In this document: piece by piece, positions 43,120 through 51,989 of the stretch
Layout: every line of letters starts with the position of its first letter
How positions within the stretch are numbered: the first letter of the stretch is position 1
NCBI GenBank assembly: GCA_002482525.1
Contig: DLGC01000017.1
Coordinates: 268,896 to 332,895 of the forward strand
Source: Propionibacteriaceae bacterium UBA7704
Lineage (GTDB): Bacteria > Actinomycetota > Actinomycetes > Propionibacteriales > Propionibacteriaceae
Reading direction: 5' to 3'
DNA: 64,000 nt
The notes under the pieces: model-generated
Databases searched by the model: none
What the model saw: only the letters and a program-made list of their open reading frames with translations
Told to the model about the DNA's origin: nothing
Program-made: the position numbers and the translations under genes

Positions 43120-43944
43120 TCAGGCCACCGCCTCGACGTTGTTGCGCCATTTTCGACGGTCGTGGATGAAGCAGATGAGTTCGGCGATCAGGAACAGGAT
43201 CATCATCGGCACCGCTAGCGCCAGCATCGAAAACGGGTCGGTCGACGGTGTGGCTGCAGCCCCGAAGACGAAGGTGCCGAAGATCACATAGGTGCGTGCT
43301 TTGGCGAGCTGAGCCGCCGTGACGACCCCCATCATGTTGGCCGCCACGATCACCACCGGCATCAGGAATCCCAAACCGAAGACGACCATGAGTTGCAGGG
43401 TGAGTTTGAGGAAATCGGTGACATCCAACAAGTTGGTGGCGGGGACGCTGTCCGGGGTGAAGGCCAGCAGCACCGAGATTCCCTGCGGCAGGATCAGATA
43501 ACCCACGGCTACGCCAAGCAGGAACAATGGGATGGCGGCACCGAGGAAGCCGAGAGCGTACTTGCGTTCCTTGGTCAGCAGGGCCGGTGAGATGTAGGCC
43601 CACAGCTGATACAGCCACACCGGACTGGACAGGATCAACCCGGCCACCATGGCGATCTGCAGAATCAGCATGAACGGGGCAGTGACACCGGTGATGACGG
43701 TCGTGGGGTTCAGATTGGGGTGGCTCTGTTTGAGCAGTTCCATCGCCAGCAGATAGGGACGCATCATGAAGTAATAGAGCTGCTCGTACCAGATCGCCGA
43801 CAGCAGTGAAGCCGTGATGATCGCAATCGAGGCGACGATGAGGCGGTACCGCAATTCGCGCAGGTGATCGGCGAGACTCATCACCCCACCAGGGGTGGGT
43901 TTGGGCGGGCGCAGCCAGGCCAGGCGAGGCTTTCCTTTTGCCAC
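43120..43944 (-). CDS. tatC: Sec-independent protein translocase TatC
   Basis: A 274-aa receptor of the twin-arginine export system. Six membrane helices are visible. The cytoplasmic N-terminal MSLADHLRELRYRLI carries the signal-binding acidic patch, and WAYISPALLTKERKYAL and FGLGFLMPVVIV are typical. It follows tatA by 7 nt. No tatB is seen here, as in other actinobacteria where it lies elsewhere. Confidence 0.96.
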   Translation of the reverse strand: MAKGKPRLAWLRPPKPTPGGVMSLADHLRELRYRLIVASIAIITASLLSAIWYEQLYYFMMRPYLLAMELLKQSHPNLNPTTVITGVTAPFMLILQIAMVAGLILSSPVWLYQLWAYISPALLTKERKYALGFLGAAIPLFLLGVAVGYLILPQGISVLLAFTPDSVPATNLLDVTDFLKLTLQLMVVFGLGFLMPVVIVAANMMGVVTAAQLAKARTYVIFGTFVFGAAATPSTDPFSMLALAVPMMILFLIAELICFIHDRRKWRNNVEAVA

Positions 43945-43951
43945 GGAGAGC

Positions 43952-44272
43952 TCAGGCCTTGTCGGGGACGTCTGATGAATCGCCGGAGGCCGCGCTCGAA
44001 CTGTCCGGCGGGGCGGCGAGATCAGGCTCGGTGTCGATCAGTTCTGCATCGACGATCTCGGAATCGTCTCGGTCGGAAACGGCAATAGCCTCGGAACGGA
44101 AAGGCTCACGAGCAGCTCCCGGCGCGGTGCTGCCGTCGACTTTGAGCGCCGAAGTCTCCTCTTTGAAGGCGCGCACGGCCTTGCCCGCATTGCGACCGAT
44201 CCCGGCCAGCCGGGATCCGCCGATGAGCAGCAGTGCGATCAGTACGAGAATCGCCCATTCCCAACCGCCCAT
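43952..44272 (-). CDS. tatA: Sec-independent protein translocase TatA
   Basis: A 106-aa pore-forming component: one N-terminal helix (WEWAILVLIALLLIGGSRLAGIGRNAG), an amphipathic helix (KAVRAFKEETSAL) and an acidic, Ser-rich tail. The usual FG hinge is replaced by GGSRL. It stands 27 nt after the small membrane protein gene and 7 nt before tatC, as in pafBC-tatAC units. Confidence 0.92.
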   Translation of the reverse strand: MGGWEWAILVLIALLLIGGSRLAGIGRNAGKAVRAFKEETSALKVDGSTAPGAAREPFRSEAIAVSDRDDSEIVDAELIDTEPDLAAPPDSSSAASGDSSDVPDKA

Positions 44273-44299
44273 TTCCGCCTCCTTCGCTGGTGCGCCGAG

Positions 44300-44512
44300 C
44301 TACCGTAGCGCCTCGAGTCGCTTTTCTTCGAGGTCGCTGGGCACGACCGGCTGGATTTGATTCAGCAACTCACCCAGCTCCGCGAGACGCTCGCCGAGCA
44401 TCTCGAGTTCGCTGAACAAGTCGGAGGCTTTATGCCACAGCCAGACGGCATAGCTGACGACCATGATCAGCCCACCGACGGCGATCGCACCGAACAACAG
44501 CACCCAGTTCAT
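44300..44512 (-). CDS. Small membrane protein of unknown function
   Basis: A 70-aa protein with one N-terminal hydrophobic helix (residues 4-25) and a charged, Glu/Leu-rich coiled-coil-like tail (DLFSELEMLGERLAELGELLNQI). It lies 12 nt after pafC and 27 nt before tatA on the same strand, inside a conserved actinobacterial unit, so it is very probably a real gene. The role is unknown; membrane-proximal scaffolding for Tat is only a guess. Confidence 0.72.
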   Translation of the reverse strand: MNWVLLFGAIAVGGLIMVVSYAVWLWHKASDLFSELEMLGERLAELGELLNQIQPVVPSDLEEKRLEALR

Positions 44513-44524
44513 GATCTGGCCAGC

Positions 44525-45466
44525 CTACCCCGCGCGGTACCCGGCCAGGGCCTCGGTCGCTGCGTCTACTGCAGAGGCCAGGAGCTGCGCCGGCTCGGCG
44601 GCGAGCAGGCCGGGGCCCAGGCGCAGCACCAAAGCCCGCAGCCAGGCCGGATCGGCGACCAGCAGGTCGAGTTCGACGGCGGTCTCGCTGCGCCGTAGCT
44701 GTTGCACCGGTATGTACTCAGCGATCCAGGCGGACTGCGGTGTCACGGTGAGAGTGACCGCAACCGCATCGGTGCTGCTTTCCAGCCAGCTCGGGCCGAA
44801 CTCGGGGGGCTCGCCGAGCTCGGGCACGGCGTGCTCGGTGAGGTGTACTTCGGCGATGCGGTCCAGTCGATAGGTGCGCCAGTCGGCCCGTTGCGGACTC
44901 CAAGCCTGCAAATAGCCGAAGCCGTCGCTGGTGATGAGCCGAACCGGTGCCACCGTCGGACGGGAAGGCTCCAAGGCAGCGTCGGTGTAGTCAAAAGTCA
45001 CCTGGCGACCATCGCTGATGGCCGCAGCGAGTTGTTCCCGAACTCCGGGGGCACCTCCGGACACCGCCACGGTCGTGGCCGTCGGGGTGCCGGCAGCAGT
45101 CTCGAGCTTCGCCAAGGCGTTGCGGACGGCCTCCGCCGCGTCCTCCCCCACCAGTTCGGCCACCGCACGCAGGGCCACCACCAGGCTGAGCGCTTCGTCG
45201 GGGGTGAACCGCATCGGTCGGCGCAGATAGTCGGCGTTCGACAGTCGGATCCGGCCCGTCTCGGCCACGGCATCCATGTCGATCTCGATCAGGTCGCCAG
45301 GCATGCCTTCGGGCAGACCGCAGTACCACAGGACTCTGAGATCAGCGATGAGTTGAGTCGTCGTGATGCCGAAATCGGCGGACGTCCGGTCCAGATCGGC
45401 GTCGGGGTGGAGCTGCAGGTAGGGCACGAGCGCCAGCAGTCGTGAAACCTGGTCGGCCGATGTCAT
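44525..45466 (-). CDS. pafC: WYL-domain regulator PafC
   Basis: A 313-aa partner of PafB. It has an N-terminal winged helix (VSRLLALVPYLQLHPDADLDRTSADFGITTTQL) and a central WYL domain (VTFDYTDAALEPSRPTVAPVRLITSDGFGYLQAWSPQRADWRTYRLDRI) with a C-terminal extension. PafBC is the mitomycin-responsive activator of LexA-independent DNA repair genes in mycobacteria (established). It overlaps pafB by 4 nt. Confidence 0.92.
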   Translation of the reverse strand: MTSADQVSRLLALVPYLQLHPDADLDRTSADFGITTTQLIADLRVLWYCGLPEGMPGDLIEIDMDAVAETGRIRLSNADYLRRPMRFTPDEALSLVVALRAVAELVGEDAAEAVRNALAKLETAAGTPTATTVAVSGGAPGVREQLAAAISDGRQVTFDYTDAALEPSRPTVAPVRLITSDGFGYLQAWSPQRADWRTYRLDRIAEVHLTEHAVPELGEPPEFGPSWLESSTDAVAVTLTVTPQSAWIAEYIPVQQLRRSETAVELDLLVADPAWLRALVLRLGPGLLAAEPAQLLASAVDAATEALAGYRAG

Positions 45467-46413
45467 CGCGACGTCAATCCGGCCACAGCCTCGAGGTGGG
45501 TGATGACGGCGGCGCGCAGGTCGGCGGGGCCGAGCACGATGACGTCTGGGCCGTAGGCGGCCACATCGGCCACGAAGTCGCCGCTGCGGGCGAAACTGAC
45601 CTGGTAGGCGCTGTACCCGGCAGGAGCATCGACGGCTTGGGCGGTGCCGCGCTGACGCAGGTCAGCGGCGCGACCGTCACGGATGGCCAGCAGTGCTGAG
45701 TCGTCGACGCCGGCCGGTTCCAGGCGTTGCCAATGCGCCTCGATCTCGGCAGAGGAGGGCAAGGCATAACTTCCCGGCTTGCCGATGCGGGTCACCGCTG
45801 AATCGATGCGAGCCAGCTTGAAGATCCGGGCACCAGCCCGATCGCGGTCGTGCGCGAGCAGATACCAGGAGCCACGCCGACAGTTCATCGCCCAGGGCTC
45901 TACCCTGCGGATCTCACCCCGGTAGCGGAAGCTGATCGGCACCCGGTCGGTATGCGCCTCCCATATGCTGGCGAACGCCGACTCGTGAGCGCCGAGTCGC
46001 GGGGCGAGCCCGGCCAACCGGGTCGGATCCGGATCGATGCCGGCGGCGCGCAGTTTCGCCAGTGCGGAGACCGCCTGCCCGGCTTGGGTGGCCGATTCCC
46101 AGACGCTGGCAGCCAGACCCAGCGCGGCGGTCTCGGCGGCGGTGAACTCGATAGCGGGAAGCTCGAAGGCCTCACGTCGGATGCGATAGCCGACCTCATC
46201 GGGGAAGAGCACGTCGTTGCTACCGGTCTCCACGGCCACACCCATCAGGCGCAGTTCGTCCTTGTCGCGTTCAAAAGTGCGTTCAAAGGCGGCATCGCCG
46301 AGACCGTGGTAGCCCTCGACGACTTCGCGAATGCGCGCCTTGTCGACGAAGCGACGCGCCATCAGCAAACAGATCGTCAGATTCATGATCCGTTCGGACT
46401 TCTGCTGAGTCAT
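45463..46413 (-). CDS. pafB: WYL-domain regulator PafB
   Basis: A 316-aa regulator with an N-terminal winged helix (KSERIMNLTICLLMARRFVDKARIREVVEGY) and a WYL domain (PISFRYRGEIRRVEPWAMNCRRGSWYLLAHDRDRAGARIFKLARI). Together with PafC it activates a DNA-damage regulon. GGCGGAGGC precedes the ATG at 46413; the frame to 46431 was not used. It heads pafB-pafC-small ORF-tatA-tatC-kinase-helY. The proteasome ligase gene pafA is not in this window. Confidence 0.92.
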   Translation of the reverse strand: MTQQKSERIMNLTICLLMARRFVDKARIREVVEGYHGLGDAAFERTFERDKDELRLMGVAVETGSNDVLFPDEVGYRIRREAFELPAIEFTAAETAALGLAASVWESATQAGQAVSALAKLRAAGIDPDPTRLAGLAPRLGAHESAFASIWEAHTDRVPISFRYRGEIRRVEPWAMNCRRGSWYLLAHDRDRAGARIFKLARIDSAVTRIGKPGSYALPSSAEIEAHWQRLEPAGVDDSALLAIRDGRAADLRQRGTAQAVDAPAGYSAYQVSFARSGDFVADVAAYGPDVIVLGPADLRAAVITHLEAVAGLTSR

Positions 46414-46544
46414 GCCTCCGCCTGCGGTCACTGGTTATCGGTGCTGCGATGAGGCTAGCAGCGCAACGACCGCCAGCAGGTGTCGGCTCGCGTTGCGAGG
46501 CTGCAATACAGTGACCGTTGTTCCCGACAGGAGAAGGCACGGCC

Positions 46545-47462
46545 ATGAGCATTCCCGGTGCTGGACGGTTCGCACCGAGTCCGACCTCCGACCTGCATCT
46601 GGGCAATCTGCGCACCGCAGTGTTGGCCTGGCTGTTCGCGCGCAGCAGTGGGCGTCGCTTTCTGGTGCGCATCGAGGATCTGGACACGGCACGGGTACGA
46701 GCCGGCGGCGACACCGCCGGACGCCAGCTTGCTGATCTGGCGGCGCTCGGCCTGGACTTCGATGGTGATCCGGTGTGGCAGTCGCAGCGGCTCGAGGTGT
46801 ACCGCGATGTCATCGCGAGCCTGCCGACCTATCCGTGTTTCTGTACGCGCCGGGAGATCGCCGAGGCGGCATCCGCGCCACACCACGCGGCAGGCGGGTA
46901 TCGCCCCTATCCGGGCACCTGTCGCAATCTCACCGAGGCCCAACGCGCCGAACGTGCCGCGGTGCGCACTCCGGCACTGCGGGTTCGTGCTCAGGACGTT
47001 TCGTGGACGGTCAGGGATGCGCTGGCCGGAGAGGTGACCGCGGTGGTGGATGACTTCGTGGTGGCTCGCAACGACGGCACTCCTGCCTACAACCTCGCTG
47101 TCGTGGTCGATGATCTGGCCAGCGGCGTGGATCAGGTGGTGCGCGGCGATGATCTGCTCGATTCGTCACCGCGGCAGGCATGGCTGGCCCACCGCGTGGG
47201 CGGCTCAGCACCGGACTACGCCCATGTGCCCCTGGCCCTGAATCCGTCGGGGCAGCGCCTGGCTAAACGTGACGGAGCGGTCTGCATGGCCGACCTGGCC
47301 CGGCTCGATGTCAGCCCCGAGCGGATCCTGAGCAGGATCGCCGAATCGTTGGCCCTGGCCGAGCCCGGCGAACCGGTGAGTCTTGAGCTCTTGCTGACGC
47401 GCTTCGACCCGGCCTTGATTCCTCGACGTCCGTGGCTGGTTGCGGCGGACTACTGCTGGTAG
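46545..47462 (+). CDS. gluQ: Glutamyl-Q tRNA(Asp) synthetase
   Basis: A 305-aa stand-alone catalytic domain of glutamyl-tRNA synthetase without the anticodon-binding part. It carries GRFAPSPTSDLHLGNL (HIGH-type site), zinc cysteines in YPCFCTRRE and TCRNL, and LAKRDGA in place of KMSKR. GluQ attaches glutamate to queuosine of tRNA-Asp (established), so its presence implies Q modification here. GGAGAAGG precedes ATG 46545. Its last 13 nt overlap the convergent FKBP gene. Confidence 0.92.
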   Translation: MSIPGAGRFAPSPTSDLHLGNLRTAVLAWLFARSSGRRFLVRIEDLDTARVRAGGDTAGRQLADLAALGLDFDGDPVWQSQRLEVYRDVIASLPTYPCFCTRREIAEAASAPHHAAGGYRPYPGTCRNLTEAQRAERAAVRTPALRVRAQDVSWTVRDALAGEVTAVVDDFVVARNDGTPAYNLAVVVDDLASGVDQVVRGDDLLDSSPRQAWLAHRVGGSAPDYAHVPLALNPSGQRLAKRDGAVCMADLARLDVSPERILSRIAESLALAEPGEPVSLELLLTRFDPALIPRRPWLVAADYCW

Positions 47463-48421
47463 GCGTACAACACGTCGACCACGTAGACGACCGTGTCGCC
47501 AGCCTCGACTGGAGGATTGTTCGACCCCAGCGGGAAGCCATCCTTGGGTGGCAGCACGAACATCACCCGGGATCCGACGGTCTGGCCGACCAGGCCCGCC
47601 TTCAGGCCGGGCAGGGTTGATGCCAGCGGGGTCGACTCCGGAGTGTCGAACTTGTCGTCGATGAGCTGGCCGGTCTTCCACGAGTAGCCCACGTAGCGGG
47701 AATAGACGGTGTCAGTCTTGGTGACCTTTGCTCCGGTGCCTTTGATCAACACCTGGGTCTTCATAGCGGCAGGAGCAGCCGTTTTCGGCATGGTGACCAC
47801 GGGTTTGCTGGCCGCGTCACCGGTTACGGTGGGTAGCCCGGCTGCAGGAGTCACAGCTGCTCCACTGGGCTGAGCGAGGGACACTCCAGTGATATCGACG
47901 ACGAAGATCAGCGTGTCGCCGTCTTGATAGTCGGCCGGACGATAGGTGGGGTCAACCCCGTCGAAAGAATCTGATCCCGGAATGGCGAGCAACACGCGGC
48001 TGCCCGCTTTGGCGCCCTTCAGACCGGTGGTGAAGCCCTTGATGAGGCCCTCCAGGGCGGTGGTGGTGTCCTGCTTGGAGGTGAACGATTCCTCCGACAT
48101 CTTCCCGGTTCGCCCTTCGGCGAGGTAGTAGCGGAAGGTGAACAGTGAGGTGTCGGTGATCTCATTGCCCTTGCCCTGGATCAGCACCTTGCTGCGCGTC
48201 TGGTCGATGTAAAAGGGGGCAGTGAACGTCACCTTCGGCTTCTTCAGCCAGGCACCGCTTACTTTGATGCCGTCCAGGCTGGTCTGCACCGGCACTGTCG
48301 ATGATGGCGACGGGCTGGCAGATCCGCTGGCGGACGGGGTGGGCGTGGGATTGGCGGTACTGCTGCACGCTGACAGCGCGAGGGCACAGGCCACCACAAC
48401 AAAGACGCGACGAATTGACAC
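47450..48421 (-). CDS. FKBP-type peptidyl-prolyl isomerase lipoprotein with two domains
   Basis: A 323-aa exported lipoprotein. The lipobox is ALSACSS just after a basic/hydrophobic signal, then a Ser/Pro/Thr-rich linker. Two FKBP-like domains follow; each ends in the family pattern (GSRVLLAIPGSDSF... DTLIFVVDITGV, and GSRVMFVLPPKDGFPLG... DTVVYVVDVLYAY). The second keeps more FKBP consensus than the first. It should assist folding outside the membrane. The GTG at 48421 gives a compact signal peptide; a longer frame to 48478 adds 19 unlikely residues. Confidence 0.88.
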   Translation of the reverse strand: MSIRRVFVVVACALALSACSSTANPTPTPSASGSASPSPSSTVPVQTSLDGIKVSGAWLKKPKVTFTAPFYIDQTRSKVLIQGKGNEITDTSLFTFRYYLAEGRTGKMSEESFTSKQDTTTALEGLIKGFTTGLKGAKAGSRVLLAIPGSDSFDGVDPTYRPADYQDGDTLIFVVDITGVSLAQPSGAAVTPAAGLPTVTGDAASKPVVTMPKTAAPAAMKTQVLIKGTGAKVTKTDTVYSRYVGYSWKTGQLIDDKFDTPESTPLASTLPGLKAGLVGQTVGSRVMFVLPPKDGFPLGSNNPPVEAGDTVVYVVDVLYAYQQ

Positions 48422-48496
48422 GCCTGAAAGGGTACCCAACCACACGGGGTGCTTTGGCCAGTTCGACCAGTGCGGCATTGCGGCGGGGCCACTTTG

Positions 48497-49240
48497 CTAG
48501 TGCGGCTGCTCGTCCTGAACCAGGTCGAGCAGGGCTCCCAGCTCGGAATCGGTGAGGTCACGGGTGTGGCCGCTGCGCAGGTCACCGAGGGCGACCGGTC
48601 CGATCGAGAGCCGCGACAGCCGCCGCACCGGGTGGCCGACGGCATCGAACATGCGTCGCACGATCCGATTGCGTCCCGAATGCAGCCGCACCTGAACCAG
48701 GGTGTGACCGCCGGATCGCTGCACGATCTTCACCGCATCCGGAGTGATCGGACCATCGTCGAGGTCAATCCCCATTCGGAGTTTCTTGACCGTGGCATCG
48801 GTCAGTACGCCATCCACATCGGCCAGATAGGTCTTGATCACTTCGAACGACGGATGCATGAGTCGCTGGGCCATGTCGCCGTCGTTGGTGAGCAGCAACA
48901 GCCCCTCGGTGTCGGCGTCCAGGCGCCCCACGTGGAACAGCCGTTCCCCCTCAGGCAGATAGTCGACCACGGTGGGACGGCCATGAGGGTCGGACATCGC
49001 CGAGAGCACGCCCGGCGGCTTGTTCAGCGCCAGGTAGCGATGCTCACGCGGTGGTGGGATTCGCACCCCGTCGACCCGGATGACCGCAGTGCGCGGATCC
49101 ACCCGCAGGCCTTGCGTGCGCACTACTTCGCCATCGACCTCGACCCGGCCGCGGGCGATCAGGTTCTCGGCTGCCCGCCGGGACGCCACGCCAGCTGCGG
49201 CCAGCACCTTCTGCAGTCGGACACCGTCGGGTTCAGTCAT
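48497..49240 (-). CDS. 23S/16S rRNA pseudouridine synthase RluB/RsuA family
   Basis: A 247-aa enzyme with an S4 RNA-binding domain (RLQKVLAAAGVASRRAAENLIARG) and a TruA/RsuA-like catalytic domain with the active aspartate in GRLDADTEGLLLLTNDG. KPPGVLSA is another family block. It should isomerise a uridine of rRNA; actinobacterial members next to scpB are usually called RluB. It overlaps scpB by 8 nt, a conserved pairing. Confidence 0.92.
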   Translation of the reverse strand: MTEPDGVRLQKVLAAAGVASRRAAENLIARGRVEVDGEVVRTQGLRVDPRTAVIRVDGVRIPPPREHRYLALNKPPGVLSAMSDPHGRPTVVDYLPEGERLFHVGRLDADTEGLLLLTNDGDMAQRLMHPSFEVIKTYLADVDGVLTDATVKKLRMGIDLDDGPITPDAVKIVQRSGGHTLVQVRLHSGRNRIVRRMFDAVGHPVRRLSRLSIGPVALGDLRSGHTRDLTDSELGALLDLVQDEQPH

Positions 49241-49838
49241 TGTCGTTGCCTACCAAGGGTGTCGGCTCCGGGGTCGGTGCATTGGCCGCGGCAAGGTCGG
49301 CCAACTCGGCCTCCAACGCGGAGGCATCGGGGAGATGCGGTGCCAGGGCGGGGAGTTCATCCAGGCTGGACATGCCCATGCGCTCCAAGAAGTAGCTGGT
49401 GGTGGCGAACAGGTAGGCACCGGTCTCGGGGTCGCGTCCGACCTCCTCGATCAACTCTCGCGTCGCCAGTGTGCGCATCACCCCGTCGACGTTCACGCCA
49501 CGGACAGCTGACACCTTGCCGCGTGAGATGGGTTGCAGGTAGGCGACCACGGCCAGTGTCTCCAAGGCCGCCTGACTGAGGGTCGCCCGCTGACCTTCCA
49601 GGAGCCACTGCGAGATCAGTTCGGCGTGTTCTTCGCGGGTGTAGTAGCGCCAGCCGCCGCCGACTTCGCGAAGTTCGAAACCGCGCCCGGTGCGATCGTA
49701 GAAGCTCGCCAACTCGGTCAGAGCCTCGACGACCACACCGACCGGCTCCCCCACCGCCTCGGCCAGATCGGTGGCCGATGTCGGCTCGGTGGCGAGCATC
49801 AGCAGAGCCTCGAGCGCGGCTGCGGTCGGGTTAGTCAT
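49233..49838 (-). CDS. scpB: Segregation and condensation protein B
   Basis: ScpB, 201 aa, is the winged-helix partner of ScpA in the SMC condensin complex. The two winged helices are seen in AALEALLMLATEPTSATDLAEAVGE and SQAALETLAVVAYLQPISRGKVSAVRGVNVDGVMRTLATRELIEE. The tail is Ala/Pro-rich. It overlaps scpA by 4 nt and rluB by 8 nt. smc itself is outside the window. Confidence 0.95.
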   Translation of the reverse strand: MTNPTAAALEALLMLATEPTSATDLAEAVGEPVGVVVEALTELASFYDRTGRGFELREVGGGWRYYTREEHAELISQWLLEGQRATLSQAALETLAVVAYLQPISRGKVSAVRGVNVDGVMRTLATRELIEEVGRDPETGAYLFATTSYFLERMGMSSLDELPALAPHLPDASALEAELADLAAANAPTPEPTPLVGNDND

Positions 49839-50773
49839 GATTGATCCTCATTGTCGTCGGTAGCGGCAGCAGCTTCGGGATGATCCTCGGCGTCGAACTC
49901 CGCCCCCAGATCGGTGGCCTCGATGTCGTTGCCCAGCCATCGGATAGTGAGCTCACCCAACGGGCTGAGCTGTTCGAAACTCACCGCCTTCTGTCGGAAC
50001 AGATCGAGCAGCGCCAAGAAGCGGGCTACCACGACCAGTTTGTCGGACGCATCGGCGGTCAACGAACGGAAGCTCAACGCCTGGTGTCCCCGCAACCGAG
50101 TGATGATCACCTCGGCCTGCTCGCGCACACTCACCAGGGGCAGATGCAAATGGTCCAACGACACCGACTGCGGTTCGCTCGGCGTCATGGCGCGTCCGGC
50201 ATAGTCGGCGATGAGGGCGGCGAAGCCGTCCAGATTCGGCTCGGGGAGCAATGCAGCGAAGGTCTCTTCCAGACCACCTGGACGCGGGTATCGGCGCGCC
50301 TGAGTATTCAAGGTGTCGGAGATCCAGCGGCTGATCATCTTGAAGGCGCGGTATTGCAGCAGCCTGGCGAAGAGCAGGTCGCGTGCTTCCAGCAGCGCCA
50401 GATCGTCCTCGTCCTCGACTTCTCCGGCAGGAAGCAGCCGGGCGGCTTTCAGGTCCAGGAGGGTCGCGGCGATCACGATGAAAGAGCTGGATTGGTCGAG
50501 ATCCCACCAGGCGGCGCCGCCGGTGGCACCGGTGCCGGTCACCGCTGGCGACGGTCGGCTCGCCTGGGCGGCCTTGAGATACCCGATGAACTCATCAGTG
50601 ACCTGGGACAGCGCGACCTCGGTGACATCCAGCTTGTGTTTGCTGATCAATTGCAGCAGCAGGTCGAAGGGGCCGGTGAAGTTGTCGAGGTTGACGGTGA
50701 ACGCGTTGCGCTCCATCGGAGCGGCGGAGTGCGGTTGGTGCTGAAGGGGAGGCTCCCCCGTGGATGCGCTCAC
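49835..50773 (-). CDS. scpA: Segregation and condensation protein A
   Basis: ScpA, 312 aa, is the kleisin that closes the SMC ring. It shows VNLDNFTGPFDLLLQLISKHKLDVTEVALSQVTDEFIGYL, the kleisin N-terminal fold, and a C-terminal winged helix. The GTG at 50773 overlaps the preceding small gene (GTGA). An internal ATG (MERNAFTV, about 20 residues in) is another possible start. Confidence 0.94.
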   Translation of the reverse strand: MSASTGEPPLQHQPHSAAPMERNAFTVNLDNFTGPFDLLLQLISKHKLDVTEVALSQVTDEFIGYLKAAQASRPSPAVTGTGATGGAAWWDLDQSSSFIVIAATLLDLKAARLLPAGEVEDEDDLALLEARDLLFARLLQYRAFKMISRWISDTLNTQARRYPRPGGLEETFAALLPEPNLDGFAALIADYAGRAMTPSEPQSVSLDHLHLPLVSVREQAEVIITRLRGHQALSFRSLTADASDKLVVVARFLALLDLFRQKAVSFEQLSPLGELTIRWLGNDIEATDLGAEFDAEDHPEAAAATDDNEDQS

Positions 50774-51045
50774 GATGCCAACAACCGGCGCACCAATGCA
50801 GAGTCGTCACCATGGGCGGCGAGATCAGCCATCGCCAGGCTGACCGCGGCGCGCACAATGCGTCCCCGATCAACGGCCAGTCCATGGTCGGCGCGCAGCG
50901 CCAGCCGAGCTCGTTCCAACTCGATCAGTTCCTCGCTGGTCACGTAGACGGTGATCTTCTCCTCATGCCGCACGCGTCCGCTGGTGGCCGCCGAGTCCTG
51001 CGGTGTCTCGGCCGGATCCTCGGGTCGGCTTACGCGCCTGGGCAT
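50770..51045 (-). CDS. Small ribbon-helix-helix-like protein between parA and scpA
   Basis: A 91-aa protein with a disordered N-terminus and HEEKITVYVTSEELIELERARLALRADHG, a beta strand plus helix that reads like a ribbon-helix-helix DNA-binding domain, then VDRGRIVRAAVSLAMADL. It overlaps parA by 16 nt and scpA by 4 nt, so it is translated with both. That suggests a role in chromosome partition, perhaps a ParB-like or centromere-binding accessory. No function is established that I can name. Confidence 0.78.
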   Translation of the reverse strand: MPRRVSRPEDPAETPQDSAATSGRVRHEEKITVYVTSEELIELERARLALRADHGLAVDRGRIVRAAVSLAMADLAAHGDDSALVRRLLAS

Positions 51046-51923
51046 CGGGTCAAGACCTCCTTGGCGAGGCTTCGATATGCCTCAGCCCCGGCCGAGGTCG
51101 AGGCGTAGGTGGTGATCGGCTCGCCGGCGACGGTGGTTTCGGGGAACTTGATGGTGCGACGGATCACGGTGTGGAACACCACCTCGCCGAAGGCTGACAC
51201 CACCCGGTCCAGGACCTCGCGGCTGTGCAGGGTGCGCGAGTCGTACATGGTTCCCAGAATGCCGAGCACCTTCAGGTCGGGATTGAGGCGTTCTTGAACC
51301 TTCTCGATGGTGTCGGTGAGCAGCGCGATACCACGCAGCGCGAAGAACTCCAGTTCCAGGGGCATCAGCACCCAGTCCGCGCAGGTCAGCGCATTGACGG
51401 TGAGCAGCCCTAGCGAGGGTGCGCAGTCGATGAGAATGATGTCGTACTCGCTGCGGGCCTTCGACAGCACGCGTCCCAGGGTTTGTTCGCGGGCTACTTC
51501 GGAGACGAGCTGCACTTCGGCGGCCGAGAGATCGATATTGGACGGCAGCAGGTCCAGGCCGTCCACCACGGTGTTCAGGATCACTTGATGAATGTCCGCA
51601 CCGCGGTTGAGCAGCAGGTTGTAGATGCTCAGCTCCAGGGTATGGGGATTGACGCCCAGCCCCACCGAGAGCGAACCCTGTGGGTCGAAATCAACCAACA
51701 GCACCTTGCGTCCGGTCTCTGCCAGGGCGGCCCCCAAGTTGATGGTGGTCGTCGTCTTGCCGACCCCGCCCTTCTGGTTGCACATCGCGATGATGAGCGC
51801 ATTCTTCGGCGCCGTCGGATCGGGGGCGGCGGGAGTCTCGAAATGCGGCATGGGCCGACCGGTGGGTCCGATCTGTCCAACGTCGGTGGGGTTTTCATCG
51901 GAGCGCAGTGAGGTCTTGGTCAC
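51030..51923 (-). CDS. ParA-family ATPase
   Basis: A 297-aa ParA/Soj-type ATPase. The deviant Walker A is CNQKGGVGKTTTTINLG, followed by LLVDFDPQGSLSVGLG and the Walker B DIILIDCAPSLGLLTVNAL. The N-terminal GPTGRPMPHFETP is typical of the actinobacterial copy beside scpA, which differs from the origin-proximal parAB. GTG 51923 was chosen; the frame extends to 51953. It lies 66 nt after xerD. Confidence 0.92.
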   Translation of the reverse strand: MTKTSLRSDENPTDVGQIGPTGRPMPHFETPAAPDPTAPKNALIIAMCNQKGGVGKTTTTINLGAALAETGRKVLLVDFDPQGSLSVGLGVNPHTLELSIYNLLLNRGADIHQVILNTVVDGLDLLPSNIDLSAAEVQLVSEVAREQTLGRVLSKARSEYDIILIDCAPSLGLLTVNALTCADWVLMPLELEFFALRGIALLTDTIEKVQERLNPDLKVLGILGTMYDSRTLHSREVLDRVVSAFGEVVFHTVIRRTIKFPETTVAGEPITTYASTSAGAEAYRSLAKEVLTRCPGA

Positions 51924-51989
51924 GGCGCCCAGCCTAGGCCGAATTGTCGACAAGTCTGCCCCGACTCGCCCGCAGCGATTTTCAAAGCT

